The notes under the pieces are model-generated. The model did no database searches, was not told the DNA's origin, and saw only the letters and a program-made list of their open reading frames with translations. Source: Halopseudomonas oceani (GTDB taxonomy: Bacteria > Pseudomonadota > Gammaproteobacteria > Pseudomonadales > Pseudomonadaceae). Taken from it: a DNA stretch of 64,000 bases. Location of the stretch: the NCBI RefSeq assembly GCF_002903165.1, contig NZ_PPSK01000004.1, positions 248,001-312,000 on the forward strand. Reading direction: 5' to 3'. Of the stretch, positions 8,126 through 16,697 are shown one piece after another. Each line of letters opens with the position of its first letter. The first letter of the stretch is position 1. The translations under genes and the position numbers were made by a program.

Positions 8126-8707
8126 TCAGCGAGCCAAGCGGCTCAACAGGTTGTTCTTCACCGCCGGCCATTCGCTGGCGATGATCGAGTAGACCACCGT
8201 ATCGCGAATCGACCCGTCAGCCAGAATCTGATGGCTGCGCAGCACGCCATCCTGTTTGGCCCCCAGACGCTCTATCGCGGCTCTTGATGCCTGATTGAAG
8301 AAATGCGTACGAAATTCGACTGCGATGGCCCCTGCGTTCTCGAACAGATGCCCCAATAAGAGTAGCTTGCTTTCGGTATTGATCGGGGTACGCCTAGCTG
8401 CATCGGCATACCAGGTGTAACCAATCAACGCGCGACGATTGACGGTATCGACATCATAGTAACGGGTACAACCCACAATCTCTCCACTGGCCAGACTCCG
8501 CACCGCATAGGCAAGATTGCCCTGCTCTGCGCCCAGCATCGCCCGCTCGACGTATTCAGGCATCGCAGCAGGCTCAGGCACGCTGGCATACCAGAGCTTC
8601 CAGCCCTCACCGTCGGTCACCGCCTGCTGCAGCGCAGCGGTATGCTCCCGCTGAAGGGGCTCAAGTAACACATGCTGACCCTGCAACGGGCCCGAAGGAA
8701 TAAACAT
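8126..8707 (-). CDS. GNAT family N-acetyltransferase (RimJ/RimL-like)
   Basis: Acetyl-CoA-dependent N-acetyltransferase of 193 residues. The fold is recognisable from LLEPLQREHTAAL at the N-terminus, EIVGCTRYYDVD and the strand-helix RRALIGYTWYADAARRTPINTE, then ASRAAIERLGAKQDGVLR, which is the RimJ/RimL pattern. Substrate unknown; many of this subgroup acetylate small molecules or protein N-termini. It lies 15 bases upstream of the protease gene on the same strand. Confidence 0.85.
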   Translation of the reverse strand: MFIPSGPLQGQHVLLEPLQREHTAALQQAVTDGEGWKLWYASVPEPAAMPEYVERAMLGAEQGNLAYAVRSLASGEIVGCTRYYDVDTVNRRALIGYTWYADAARRTPINTESKLLLLGHLFENAGAIAVEFRTHFFNQASRAAIERLGAKQDGVLRSHQILADGSIRDTVVYSIIASEWPAVKNNLLSRLAR

Positions 8708-8727
8708 GCAAACTCCCGAAAGACGGA

Positions 8728-9240
8728 TCAGCGGCTGCCGATAACCCGGCGAGCGCCCTTGAACGAGCGCTGCCAGAAAGAGGAATCCAGCTCATCGACC
8801 CGCACGACACCACCGGTGCTGGGCGCATGCAGGAAGCGCCCCTCGCCGATGTAGATGCCTGCATGGTTGACCCTGCCGCCGTTCATTGCAAACAACACCA
8901 GATCGCCCGGCGCCAGCGCATTCTCTGGCGGCCTGGAGACCTTCATGTTGTAGAGATCAGACGTCGTGCGCGGCAGGCTGACACCGGTTGCTTCGCGGTA
9001 GACGTACTGGATCAGGCCGCTGCAGTCGAAGCCGGTCGAAGGCGACGTGCCGCCCCAGCGGTAGGGCGTGCCAACCAGACTGAAGGCCTGAAATACCACA
9101 TCGTTGCGTGCCACTTCATCGCTGTCAGGCAGCGACTGAACCGGGGTTGGCAAGGAGACGCTGACCGGCGCCTTGGGCGCACTGGAGCACCCTGCCAATA
9201 ATGCAGCAACAAGCAATGTCAGCAGTCCAGCGAGCCGCAT
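8728..9240 (-). CDS. NlpC/P60 (C40) peptidoglycan hydrolase lipoprotein
   Basis: Lipoprotein of 170 residues with lipobox LLAGC (C18). The NlpC/P60 domain (about 47-165) carries the catalytic cysteine in FDCSGL (C73) and the histidines in NHAGIYIG (H126) and FLHAPS (H138). It is of MepS/Spr type and probably cleaves peptide crosslinks or tails in peptidoglycan while anchored to the outer membrane. The length is typical of the family. Confidence 0.93.
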   Translation of the reverse strand: MRLAGLLTLLVAALLAGCSSAPKAPVSVSLPTPVQSLPDSDEVARNDVVFQAFSLVGTPYRWGGTSPSTGFDCSGLIQYVYREATGVSLPRTTSDLYNMKVSRPPENALAPGDLVLFAMNGGRVNHAGIYIGEGRFLHAPSTGGVVRVDELDSSFWQRSFKGARRVIGSR

Positions 9241-9348
9241 CCGGCCACCTCCAGCACAGGGGTTCTGATCAAAAAATGCACCGGGAACGACCCGAGGTCA
9301 AGAATTTACTTTAACTTCATATGGCAAGCGATCAGCTTTTATGAAGAT

Positions 9349-10020
9349 TCAGTGATTTACTGTGAGCGCCAGCATCATTGATAACTGACACAGTGGCCTG
9401 CCGCTTTCAGAATGCCACTGGTTGAACGCCGCCTGTGCCGCGGCCTGATCCCGCTGACTGGTCGGCGCCTTGTCGATAATGCCCTGCGCCTTGAGCGCGG
9501 CAACCACGTCATCGGTGGCAACCCAGGTATCCTTGCCGACCATTCGCAGCAACCGCGGTGCCGACTGGCCGCCAAGCTGGGCGCCGCGCTTGGCCAGCAA
9601 CCGCCAGAGGCCAATGATGTCCTCAACCGGCCAATCGGCGATCAGGTTACCGACCGAGCCATACTCGGCGCGCAGATCGAGCACCAGTTGGGCATTGCGC
9701 GGCACACTCCGCAGCTTGCCCAAGTGACGGATGATCCGAGTATCAACCATCAAACGCTCAAGGTGCTCAGCACTCATCAGCACCACTTTTTCCGGATCGA
9801 AGCCGAAGAACACCTCTTCAAAAGCGGGCCATTTGGCATCGACCAGACTGTGCTTGAGGCCTGCCCGAAAGACACGCAAGGCGATCAGTGAAAGATAGCG
9901 GTCATCGCTGATCGCACGTAGCTGCTCGGCCGCCTTCGGCTGCGGCAAACGGGCTTCCAGTGCCTCGGCAGAACCAAAACGGTTGAGGCAATACTCGTGC
10001 AACCAGCGGTAATCCTGCAT
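9349..10020 (-). CDS. DNA-3-methyladenine glycosylase I family protein
   Basis: Protein of 223 residues related to Tag-type helix-hairpin-helix glycosylases (FEEVFFGFDPEKVVLMSAEHLERL, quoted in part, and RIIRHLGKLRSVPRNA). Such enzymes remove alkylated adenine from DNA. It starts 15 bases after ttcA and both are read on the minus strand, an arrangement I know from other pseudomonads. The zinc-snap cysteines of classical Tag are not obvious, so activity on 3-methyladenine is inferred from family only. Confidence 0.8.
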   Translation of the reverse strand: MQDYRWLHEYCLNRFGSAEALEARLPQPKAAEQLRAISDDRYLSLIALRVFRAGLKHSLVDAKWPAFEEVFFGFDPEKVVLMSAEHLERLMVDTRIIRHLGKLRSVPRNAQLVLDLRAEYGSVGNLIADWPVEDIIGLWRLLAKRGAQLGGQSAPRLLRMVGKDTWVATDDVVAALKAQGIIDKAPTSQRDQAAAQAAFNQWHSESGRPLCQLSMMLALTVNH

Positions 10021-10035
10021 CGGCTAATCCTGAAA

Positions 10036-10860
10036 TCAGAGGTTCATTACATTCAGGACGCGGGAAGCGGCCTGCTCGTCGATACGCAGGCCAGCAAAAT
10101 CAAAGAGCGCGGTGTCGGCTAGCTGCGACGGCTGGACATTCTTCAGGGCGCGAAAGATATTCTCAACCCGCCCCGGGTTAGCCTTCTCCCAGCCCTGCAG
10201 CATGTCCTTGACCACCTTGCGCTGCAGATTTTCCTGCGAGCCACACAGATTGCACGGAATGATCGGGAAGTTCTGCAGAGTCGCGTAGGACTCGATATCC
10301 GCTTCGTTGCAGTACGAGAGCGGGCGAATCACCACGTTGCGACCGTCGTCCGAGCGCAGCTTTGGCGGCATCGCCTTGAGATTGCCGCCAAAGAACATGT
10401 TGAGGAAGAAGGTCTCAACGATGTCGTCGCGGTGATGCCCGAGTGCCATCTTGGTCGCACCGATCTCGTCGGCGAAGGTGTAGAGGTTGCCACGGCGCAG
10501 GCGCGAGCATAGCGAACAGGTCGTCTTGCCCTCCGGAATCTTTTCCTTGACGATCGAATAGGTATCACGTTCGAGGATGTGATACGGCACGCCAATGCTG
10601 TCCAGATAGGCGGGCAGCACCTCTTCCGGAAAACCCGGCTGCTTCTGGTCCATGTTAACCGCCACCAGCTCGAACTTGATCGGCGCGACCTTCTGCAGGT
10701 ACAGCAGCATGTCGAGCATGGTGTAGCTGTCCTTGCCGCCGGACAGGCAGACCATCACCTTGTCGCCGTCCTCGATCATGTTGTAATCGGTCACTGCTTC
10801 GGCAGTCAGGCGACGCAGACGTTTCTGCAGTTTGTTCTGGTTGACGCTCAGGTGGCTCAT
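10036..10860 (-). CDS. ttcA: tRNA 2-thiocytidine(32) synthetase TtcA
   Basis: ATP-dependent thiolase of 274 residues that makes 2-thiocytidine at position 32 of some tRNAs using an iron-sulfur cluster. The PP-loop SGGKDS is at residues 40-45, the CxxC pair CSLC at 115-118, and a further cysteine pair is seen in PCNLCGSQ. The length and all key motifs are normal for TtcA. Start ATG 10860. Confidence 0.97.
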   Translation of the reverse strand: MSHLSVNQNKLQKRLRRLTAEAVTDYNMIEDGDKVMVCLSGGKDSYTMLDMLLYLQKVAPIKFELVAVNMDQKQPGFPEEVLPAYLDSIGVPYHILERDTYSIVKEKIPEGKTTCSLCSRLRRGNLYTFADEIGATKMALGHHRDDIVETFFLNMFFGGNLKAMPPKLRSDDGRNVVIRPLSYCNEADIESYATLQNFPIIPCNLCGSQENLQRKVVKDMLQGWEKANPGRVENIFRALKNVQPSQLADTALFDFAGLRIDEQAASRVLNVMNL

Positions 10861-10912
10861 GGACGGGGTACCGGCTCGGCAAAAACGCGCATTCTACTGA
10901 AATCTGCTGTAC

Positions 10913-10957
10913 ATAAAAACAACAACCCCCGACAGCAGCGCTGACGGGGGTTGTTGC
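10913..10957 (-). terminator. Intrinsic terminator after the Yip1 gene
   Basis: Hairpin with arms AACAACCCCCG / GGGGGTTGTT around a loop containing GCGCTG, followed on the minus strand by TTTTTAT. It separates the Yip1-family gene from ttcA. Confidence 0.85.
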
Positions 10958-10979
10958 TGGCTCAGGCAGGCCGGATCGA

Positions 10980-11579
10980 TCAGCGCAAGTAGACAGGCCC
11001 TACGCCGAAGCCCCAGAAGATCACCGAGGTAGCGATCATGGCGACCAGCACCACGAGCCCAACCGCGAGTACGGAGCTTGAGAACAGAAATCCCTCATCA
11101 CTGGGGATCTCCATGAAAATGGGAATGCCCTGATACAGCAGATAGACCGTGTAGGAAATCGCAGCAGTCCCCACCAACATGCCCAGCCACAAACTCGGAT
11201 AGAGCGCGGCGAGACCGGCAACAAACAAAGGCGTAGCGGTGTAGGCCGCAAAGATCACACAGTCGTTGAAACTCGGGCTAGCATCATAGGTACGCGCCAT
11301 CCAGTGAATGAAGGCGCCCATCACGGCAACGCCAGCCAGCATCGCAACGTACGACAGTACCGTCAGTTGCAGCGCACTGGCCTGCGTCAGTTTGACGGCG
11401 TCTTCCGTACCGATCGCCCACCCCACCTGGGTGGTGCCGATATAGGCTGAGACGACCGGAATGGCGGCTAACACCAGCACGTGGGTAAGATACATGTGCC
11501 CAATGCTTTCGTCCTCGCCCTTGATTTCTTTCCACTCCTCGTCGGGATGAGTGAACAGCCCCACTACGTGATGGATCAT
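10980..11579 (-). CDS. Yip1-family inner-membrane protein
   Basis: Integral membrane protein of 199 residues with five hydrophobic helices (about 30-50, 67-95, 105-130, 135-150, 165-195) and the N-terminal motif LFTHPDEEWKEI common to bacterial Yip1-domain proteins. Function unknown. The gene stands alone between terminators. A 14-base palindrome, TTGACTATAGTCAA, sits about 85 bases upstream of its start. Confidence 0.8.
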   Translation of the reverse strand: MIHHVVGLFTHPDEEWKEIKGEDESIGHMYLTHVLVLAAIPVVSAYIGTTQVGWAIGTEDAVKLTQASALQLTVLSYVAMLAGVAVMGAFIHWMARTYDASPSFNDCVIFAAYTATPLFVAGLAALYPSLWLGMLVGTAAISYTVYLLYQGIPIFMEIPSDEGFLFSSSVLAVGLVVLVAMIATSVIFWGFGVGPVYLR

Positions 11580-11662
11580 GGTCTGACCTCCTAATTATTA
11601 TTCGCCTCCGCGCAGCATCCGCCGCCGGAGAGGGCGGGCGCGGGTCTTCCCCGGGCCCTGAC

Positions 11663-11676
11663 TTGACTATAGTCAA
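11663..11676. promoter_or_regulatory. 14-base perfect palindrome upstream of Yip1 gene
   Basis: TTGACTATAGTCAA, a perfect inverted repeat in the 141-base gap between the Yip1 gene and the DnaJ-domain gene. It contains -35-like (TTGACT) and -10-like (TATAGT) hexamers and could be an operator of a dimeric regulator. No regulator is assigned. Confidence 0.35.
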
Positions 11677-11720
11677 AAAGCGTTTGAAGTAAGCGGGTTT
11701 GCTTAGAGAGATTGGCGACT

Positions 11721-12332
11721 TCAGTTTTTGCCGTAATAGCGTTGCAGAATTAGCATCGCCTGATTGATCTCCTGCGCGCGAGCGGTACTGCCGCCGCGAT
11801 CAGGGTGGTGCTGACTGAGTAGCCGCCGGTACTGGCGTCGACACGCCGCAGCGTCAGCGCCCTCCTCGAGTTCAAGGACAGCCAGCGCGGCGCTGACCTC
11901 GGGTTCGGAAACGCTGACCCGGCCCCGCCAGAAGCTGTCAATCAGCCGCTCCACATCATCCCGGTTGGTATCGCGCCAGTGATCCCAGTCCAGGTAGTAG
12001 CGTCGCAGCGGATCATCGACCTGCAGCCCGGCCATACCCGGCAAGCGCGGTCGCAGCTGAATTTTCAATGCATGAATGTCCAGCGCCAGCCCCTGCTGAG
12101 CCACCTGATCGGCCAGCCGATAGAGCTGATGAAACAGCAGAAAGTGCAATCGAAAGAGCTGCAGCGGATCGCGCAGCGCGCCGGGTTCGGCAAACAGCGA
12201 CGCCGGAAACTCTGTCGCCAGCGCCTGCAGCAGCGCATATTCGCTCTGCCCGGCCGGATGAGCGTGCAGCAGCCGCAGCAACACATCATCAAAGTCCGCG
12301 GGTAAGAGCATGTCTGGGTGCAGTTCAATCAT
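11721..12332 (-). CDS. DnaJ-related protein with C-terminal J domain
   Basis: Protein of 203 residues. The N-terminal part (MIELHPDMLLPADFDDVLLR, then LFRLHFLLFHQLYRL) matches the DNAJ-related N-terminal domain, and the last 60 residues form a J domain with the HPD signature (SQHHPDRGG). It should stimulate an Hsp70 ATPase; the client is unknown. Start chosen at ATG 12332, where the family's N-terminus begins; a longer open frame to 12419 would run into the Pho-box array and is unlikely. Divergent from the lipoprotein gene at 12467. Confidence 0.85.
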   Translation of the reverse strand: MIELHPDMLLPADFDDVLLRLLHAHPAGQSEYALLQALATEFPASLFAEPGALRDPLQLFRLHFLLFHQLYRLADQVAQQGLALDIHALKIQLRPRLPGMAGLQVDDPLRRYYLDWDHWRDTNRDDVERLIDSFWRGRVSVSEPEVSAALAVLELEEGADAAACRRQYRRLLSQHHPDRGGSTARAQEINQAMLILQRYYGKN

Positions 12333-12373
12333 GGACCGAGTGTAACAGAGAGCCCTTTTCCGGCCGTTACTCG

Positions 12374-12435
12374 CTGTCATCACTTTGCCATCAGAACGAC
12401 AATCTCCTGTCATCGCCATTACGTATCAATGTCAT
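12374..12435 (+). promoter_or_regulatory. PhoB-type operator array, 11-base phased heptamers
   Basis: Heptamers related to CTGTCAT start at 12374 (CTGTCAT), 12385 (TTGCCAT), 12407 (CTGTCAT) and 12429 (ATGTCAT), all exact multiples of 11 bases apart; the phases at 12396 and 12418 are weak. A -10-like TATAAA follows at 12441-12446, at the spacing seen where PhoB replaces the -35 contact. The lipoprotein gene starts at 12467. Confidence 0.75.
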
Positions 12436-12466
12436 CTCCCTATAAACCAACAACAGGCAGTTGACG

Positions 12467-14317
12467 ATGAAGAAATGGATGATGGCAGCGACCAGCGCCG
12501 CCCTGCTGGCAACCCTGGCTGGCTGCAAGAGCAGCAGTGATAACAACGACGCGCCCGCGGTGGTGACCCCCGAGAGCATCACGTTGAGTTACCTGGGCCG
12601 CTACAGTGCAGGCATCTTTGGCCAGAGCGCAGCCGAAATCCCGGCCTTCGACCCGGTCAATCAGCGCATTTTCATCGTCAACGCGCAAAAAGGCGCCGTC
12701 GACGTGCTCGACGCTGCAGATCCAACCAACCCGGCCCTGCTGCAGGAGCTGAACGTCGAGGCCATCACCCAGGGTGCGGTGGTCAACAGCATCGCTTACA
12801 AAGGCGGCTATCTGGCGGTCGCCGTTGAAGCGCCAACCAAAACCGACAACGGCTGGGTCGCCTTGTTTGACGCCACCAGCCTGGAAATGCTCGGCTATGA
12901 ACAGGTCGGCGCCCAGCCGGACATGGTCGCCTTTACCCCGGATGGTCAGTACGTGCTGACCGCCAATGAAGGCGAACCGAACGATGACTACAGCGTTGAC
13001 CCTGTCGGCTCCATCAGCATTCTGAGTGTCTCCGACGAAGGGCTGGTTCAAGTTCGCACCGCCGACTTCAGCGCCTTTAATGCCCAGGTCGATGCCCTGC
13101 GCAGTGCCGGGGTCCGCATCTACGGTCCGAATGCCAGCGTCGAGCAGGATCTGGAGCCCGAATACATCGCGATCTCCAGTGACAGCAGTACAGCCTGGGT
13201 ATCACTGCAGGAAAACAACGCCCTGGCCAAGGTTGATATCGCGACGGCTACGGTCACCGACATCCTGCCACTGGGCTACAAAGACCATGGCCTGGAAGCA
13301 AACGGCCTGGACGTGAGTGACTCCGACGACGCCATCAATATTCAGAGCTGGCCAGGCGTGCTCGGCATGTATCAGCCCGACAGCATCGCTGCCTATGAGG
13401 TTGGCGGCGCAACCCTGCTCGTCACGGCCAACGAAGGCGACTCCCGCGCCTGGGGTGAAGATAACCAGGACTACTGGGACGGCGATGACAGCAAGGGCTT
13501 TGTCGAGGAGTTTCGCGTCAAGCATCTAGTTCACGCCAACGGTTTTGACCGTCGTGCTGGCGACGACCTGCCGCCGCAACTGCGCGCACTGGCCGCAGGC
13601 GCCCTGCTCAACCCGACCACCTTTGCCTACTGCGGTGCGACCGCCGCTGATCCGGGCGACTGCCGTGCCGATGAAAACCTCGGGCGCCTGACCGTGGCCT
13701 GGACCGACGGCTACCGTAAGGACGTCAACGGCAATCCGGTACTGTTTGATGCCGCAGGCAACGAAAACCTCGCGGGTGACCGCCTGATGTACGACAACCT
13801 GTACGCTTACGGTGCCCGTTCGTTCTCAATCCGTGACGCCGACGGCCAACTGGTCTGGGATTCCGCCGACAAGATTGAACAGTACTTCGCCAGCGCAGAA
13901 TGCATGCTCGGGGCCAACCGCGACATTCCCTGCACCGACTACTTCAATGCGACCCACGACGAAGGCGACACCTTCGACAACCGCAGCGATAACAAGGGGC
14001 CGGAACCGGAGGGCGTGACCGTCGGTAAGCTCGGCAACAAGACCTTCGCGTTCCTCGGTCTGGAGCGCGTCGGCGGCGTCATGGCCTGGGATATCACCGA
14101 CCCGGCTGCCCCGTTCCTGGTTGACTACCTGAACACCCGTGAAGACTGGACGACGGAAGATCCGTCCACCGTGCTGGCCAACGCGGGCGACCTCGGGCCG
14201 GAAGGTCTGGTGTTTATCCCGGCGGAAGATTCACCGAACGGTGAGGCACTGCTGGTGATCGGCAACGAAGTCAGCGGCACCACCGCGGTCTATCAGGTCA
14301 ATCAGGTTTTGAACTGA
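12467..14317 (+). CDS. Choice-of-anchor I domain lipoprotein, probably phosphate-starvation induced
   Basis: Secreted lipoprotein of 616 residues. The signal peptide ends in the lipobox ATLAGC, and the mature N-terminus CKSSSDNN is almost the same as that of the phytase-like lipoprotein at 23459. The rest has beta-propeller-like repeats (IPAFDPVNQRIFIVNAQKG, VAFTPDGQYVLTANEGEPND, LLVTANEGDSRAW) typical of the choice-of-anchor I / alkaline-phosphatase-associated propeller family. ATG 12467 is preferred to an in-frame TTG at 12461 because AGG lies at a proper distance. The PhoB-like array upstream suggests expression in low phosphate. The enzymatic activity is unknown. Confidence 0.82.
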   Translation: MKKWMMAATSAALLATLAGCKSSSDNNDAPAVVTPESITLSYLGRYSAGIFGQSAAEIPAFDPVNQRIFIVNAQKGAVDVLDAADPTNPALLQELNVEAITQGAVVNSIAYKGGYLAVAVEAPTKTDNGWVALFDATSLEMLGYEQVGAQPDMVAFTPDGQYVLTANEGEPNDDYSVDPVGSISILSVSDEGLVQVRTADFSAFNAQVDALRSAGVRIYGPNASVEQDLEPEYIAISSDSSTAWVSLQENNALAKVDIATATVTDILPLGYKDHGLEANGLDVSDSDDAINIQSWPGVLGMYQPDSIAAYEVGGATLLVTANEGDSRAWGEDNQDYWDGDDSKGFVEEFRVKHLVHANGFDRRAGDDLPPQLRALAAGALLNPTTFAYCGATAADPGDCRADENLGRLTVAWTDGYRKDVNGNPVLFDAAGNENLAGDRLMYDNLYAYGARSFSIRDADGQLVWDSADKIEQYFASAECMLGANRDIPCTDYFNATHDEGDTFDNRSDNKGPEPEGVTVGKLGNKTFAFLGLERVGGVMAWDITDPAAPFLVDYLNTREDWTTEDPSTVLANAGDLGPEGLVFIPAEDSPNGEALLVIGNEVSGTTAVYQVNQVLN

Positions 14318-14354
14318 GTAGGCAAGGCCGGAGCATTCTGGCCACCGCAACACA

Positions 14355-14385
14355 CCCTGCCGACCCGATATGCGGTCGGCAGGGC
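14355..14385. terminator. Hairpin between convergent genes
   Basis: An 11-base stem (CCCTGCCGACC / GGTCGGCAGGG) with an 8-base loop lies between the stops of the choice-of-anchor I gene (plus) and ggpPS (minus). There is no T-tract, so its role as a terminator is only likely from its location. Confidence 0.5.
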
Positions 14386-14390
14386 TGGCT

Positions 14391-16697
14391 TCAGGCCACC
14401 TCTCCTACTCCTTCCTGCAGCAGCAATTGGCCGTCCTGCCCCTGTCGCACCGCCTGCAGGAACTCATCACCCCAGCGACGAATATCGTTGTACTGCACCA
14501 CGCCGAACAATTCGCGCAACCGTGCCAGGCGTTCTGCCTTGCCCAGCGTCAGACCGATATAGAGGGTATCGCGCAGGTCATGCGGATCATGCGGATTGGT
14601 CAATAGCGCCCCATGCAGCTCCGCTGCCGCGCCAGCAAACTCCGACAACACCAGCACACCGCTGCCCTGACACAAGCCCTGGGTCGCAACGTACTCCTTG
14701 GCAACCAGGTTGAGGCCGTCACGCAGCGGCGTGATCCACATCACGTCGGCCATCAGGTAGTAGGCCACCAGATCCTCGAACGGCACCGCGCGGTAGAAGA
14801 ACTGCACCGGCGTCCAGCCAACTCGCGAAAAGCGCCCGTTGATACGACCAACCGCCTGCTCAATCTGGCTGATCAGCTCGTCGTAAATGGTCATCTCGCG
14901 GGCCGCTGGCACACAGATGGTAATCAGACTGACCTTGCCGACTAGCTCCGGGTGCGCCTCCAGCAACGCTTCAAAAGCCAGCAGCTTGGCGTAGGTACCC
15001 TTGGTGTAATCAAGCCGCTCAACCGACAACACAACGCGAATACCTTGCAACTGATCACGCAGCTCAGCGATCAGCTGTTGGCAGTGGTCGCTGTCGATCA
15101 CATTCTGCACCCGGCCAATGTCCAGCCCGACCGGATGGGCACCCAGACCAATCTGCCGACCATGCACGCTGATGCGGGAGGTCATGCGATCCAGCCCAAC
15201 CGCGCAACCATAGGTGAGATAACGCGGCGCACAGCCCCTCTCTTCCAGCACCTCCAGCGGTGCCACGCCACGGGCGACATCGACGAAGTTCTCCGCCTGA
15301 CGGGGAATGTGAAAACCGATGTAGTCACACTGCAGCAGGCTGCCGATGATCTCGCGCCGCCAGGGCAGCACGTTGAATACGTCGGCCGAGGGGAAGTAGG
15401 TGTGATGAAAAAAGGCGATATTCAGATCCGGGCGCAGCGGCCGCAGGAACGCCGGTACCATCCACAGGTTATAGTCATGCAGCCAGACCACGGCGCCCTC
15501 TGCCGCTTCCGCCGCCGTACGTTCGGCAAACAGGCGGTTGACCTTGAGGAATACCGCCCAGTCTTCCTCGCGGAACACCGCTCGTTCCCAGAAGGTGTGC
15601 AGCGTCGGCCAGAACGCTTCCTTGGAAAAGCGCTTGTAGAACACGTCCACATCGTCCTTGCTGAGCGCGACCCGCGCCGCCACCAGATTCGGGTAACGCT
15701 CGGCATCTACCTTGGTATGCACCTCGAAGGCCTCGCGCTGACGCGGGTCGTGAATCGACCAGGCCACCCAGGAGCCGGGCTGGTCGCCACCAAAAAAGCT
15801 CAGCAAGGTCGGCAGAATGCCATTGGGTGAGGTTGGCGGGCGGCGCACCAGCTTGCCATCCTCGATGACTTCTTCGTAGGGCAGACGGTGGTAGACCATC
15901 ACCAGGTCCGCCTTGCCCTTGATCTCCAGATCCCGCAGTTCGGAATCCACCCCCAGCGGGCCAAGAAAGCCGAAGTGTGAGACCGCTTCCAGAATCCCGC
16001 CGCAACCACTCAAGCGCGCATGCAGCACTTTGGCCCGGTCGGCGGTGGCTTCCAACAGCCCTTGCTCGGACTCGCCAACACACACGCCCATGAAGCCCTG
16101 CTCGTACATCGACAGATCATTCAGGGTGTCGCCGGCCACCAGTACCCGTTCCATCGACTCACCAAGGTGCTCGACCAGCCGGCGCAGGGTGCTGCCCTTG
16201 TTGACGCCCAGCGGCAGACAATCGAGATACATGCCCGCCGAGAACAGCAGATCGCAGCCCAAATCGGCCGCCGCCTGTCGGACCCGATCGGTCACCGCGC
16301 CCGGTTCACAGAACCAGGAGCAGCGCCGCTGCTGCGGCACCTCCTGGCGATCCAACCCGGGGAACATCGCCATCCGCTGCGCCACAACCTGCTCTCCCGG
16401 CCAGCGCTGCTCAATCTCACTCTGAACCGGATAGACCGGCTGCAGCGTTTCACCATCGACCACGGTCGCACCCACATCACAGATGATGTAGTCCGGCCGT
16501 GGAATGGCGGGATCAGAGAGCAATGGCACCACGACCTCCAGCCCTCGCCCGGTCACGAACACCAGAGTGATACCCGGGTGTGCGTTGATCAGTTGATACA
16601 GGCGCTGCCGGTTGTCCGGATCGCCTGCCAGAAAGGTTCCATCAAGGTCGGTTGCCAACATCATGGGCATCATCTCCATCTTGCTGCTCGGATTCAT
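14391..16697 (-). CDS. ggpPS: Bifunctional glucosylglycerol-phosphate synthase/phosphatase GgpPS
   Basis: Fusion enzyme of 768 residues that makes the compatible solute glucosylglycerol from ADP-glucose and glycerol-3-phosphate. Residues 1-250 are a HAD phosphatase (DLDGT at 17-21, then VLVAGDTLND). Residues 260-768 are a GT20 glycosyltransferase with WLHDYNLWMVPAFLR, FFHHTYFPSADVFNVLPWRR, GFHIPRQAENFVDV, LSVERLDYTKGT and DGLNLVAKEYVATQG. These blocks match cyanobacterial GgpS more closely than trehalose-6-phosphate synthase OtsA, as I recall the families, and the phosphatase-first fusion is the form described in halotolerant Pseudomonas and Stenotrophomonas. The 5' end overlaps the upstream MFS gene by 56 bases. 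A trehalose-phosphate synthase function is the main alternative. Confidence 0.88.
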   Translation of the reverse strand: MNPSSKMEMMPMMLATDLDGTFLAGDPDNRQRLYQLINAHPGITLVFVTGRGLEVVVPLLSDPAIPRPDYIICDVGATVVDGETLQPVYPVQSEIEQRWPGEQVVAQRMAMFPGLDRQEVPQQRRCSWFCEPGAVTDRVRQAAADLGCDLLFSAGMYLDCLPLGVNKGSTLRRLVEHLGESMERVLVAGDTLNDLSMYEQGFMGVCVGESEQGLLEATADRAKVLHARLSGCGGILEAVSHFGFLGPLGVDSELRDLEIKGKADLVMVYHRLPYEEVIEDGKLVRRPPTSPNGILPTLLSFFGGDQPGSWVAWSIHDPRQREAFEVHTKVDAERYPNLVAARVALSKDDVDVFYKRFSKEAFWPTLHTFWERAVFREEDWAVFLKVNRLFAERTAAEAAEGAVVWLHDYNLWMVPAFLRPLRPDLNIAFFHHTYFPSADVFNVLPWRREIIGSLLQCDYIGFHIPRQAENFVDVARGVAPLEVLEERGCAPRYLTYGCAVGLDRMTSRISVHGRQIGLGAHPVGLDIGRVQNVIDSDHCQQLIAELRDQLQGIRVVLSVERLDYTKGTYAKLLAFEALLEAHPELVGKVSLITICVPAAREMTIYDELISQIEQAVGRINGRFSRVGWTPVQFFYRAVPFEDLVAYYLMADVMWITPLRDGLNLVAKEYVATQGLCQGSGVLVLSEFAGAAAELHGALLTNPHDPHDLRDTLYIGLTLGKAERLARLRELFGVVQYNDIRRWGDEFLQAVRQGQDGQLLLQEGVGEVA

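Noticed and set aside
14952-15830. Plus-strand open frame opposite ggpPS (292 codons)
   Set aside because: Antisense to a clearly recognisable enzyme; composition is that of a shadow frame, rich in Gln, His and Arg, with no domain.
14391-16697. Annotation as trehalose-6-phosphate synthase (otsA)
   Set aside because: The GT20 domain motifs and the N-terminal HAD phosphatase fit glucosylglycerol-phosphate synthase/phosphatase better; OtsA is shorter and not fused in this order.
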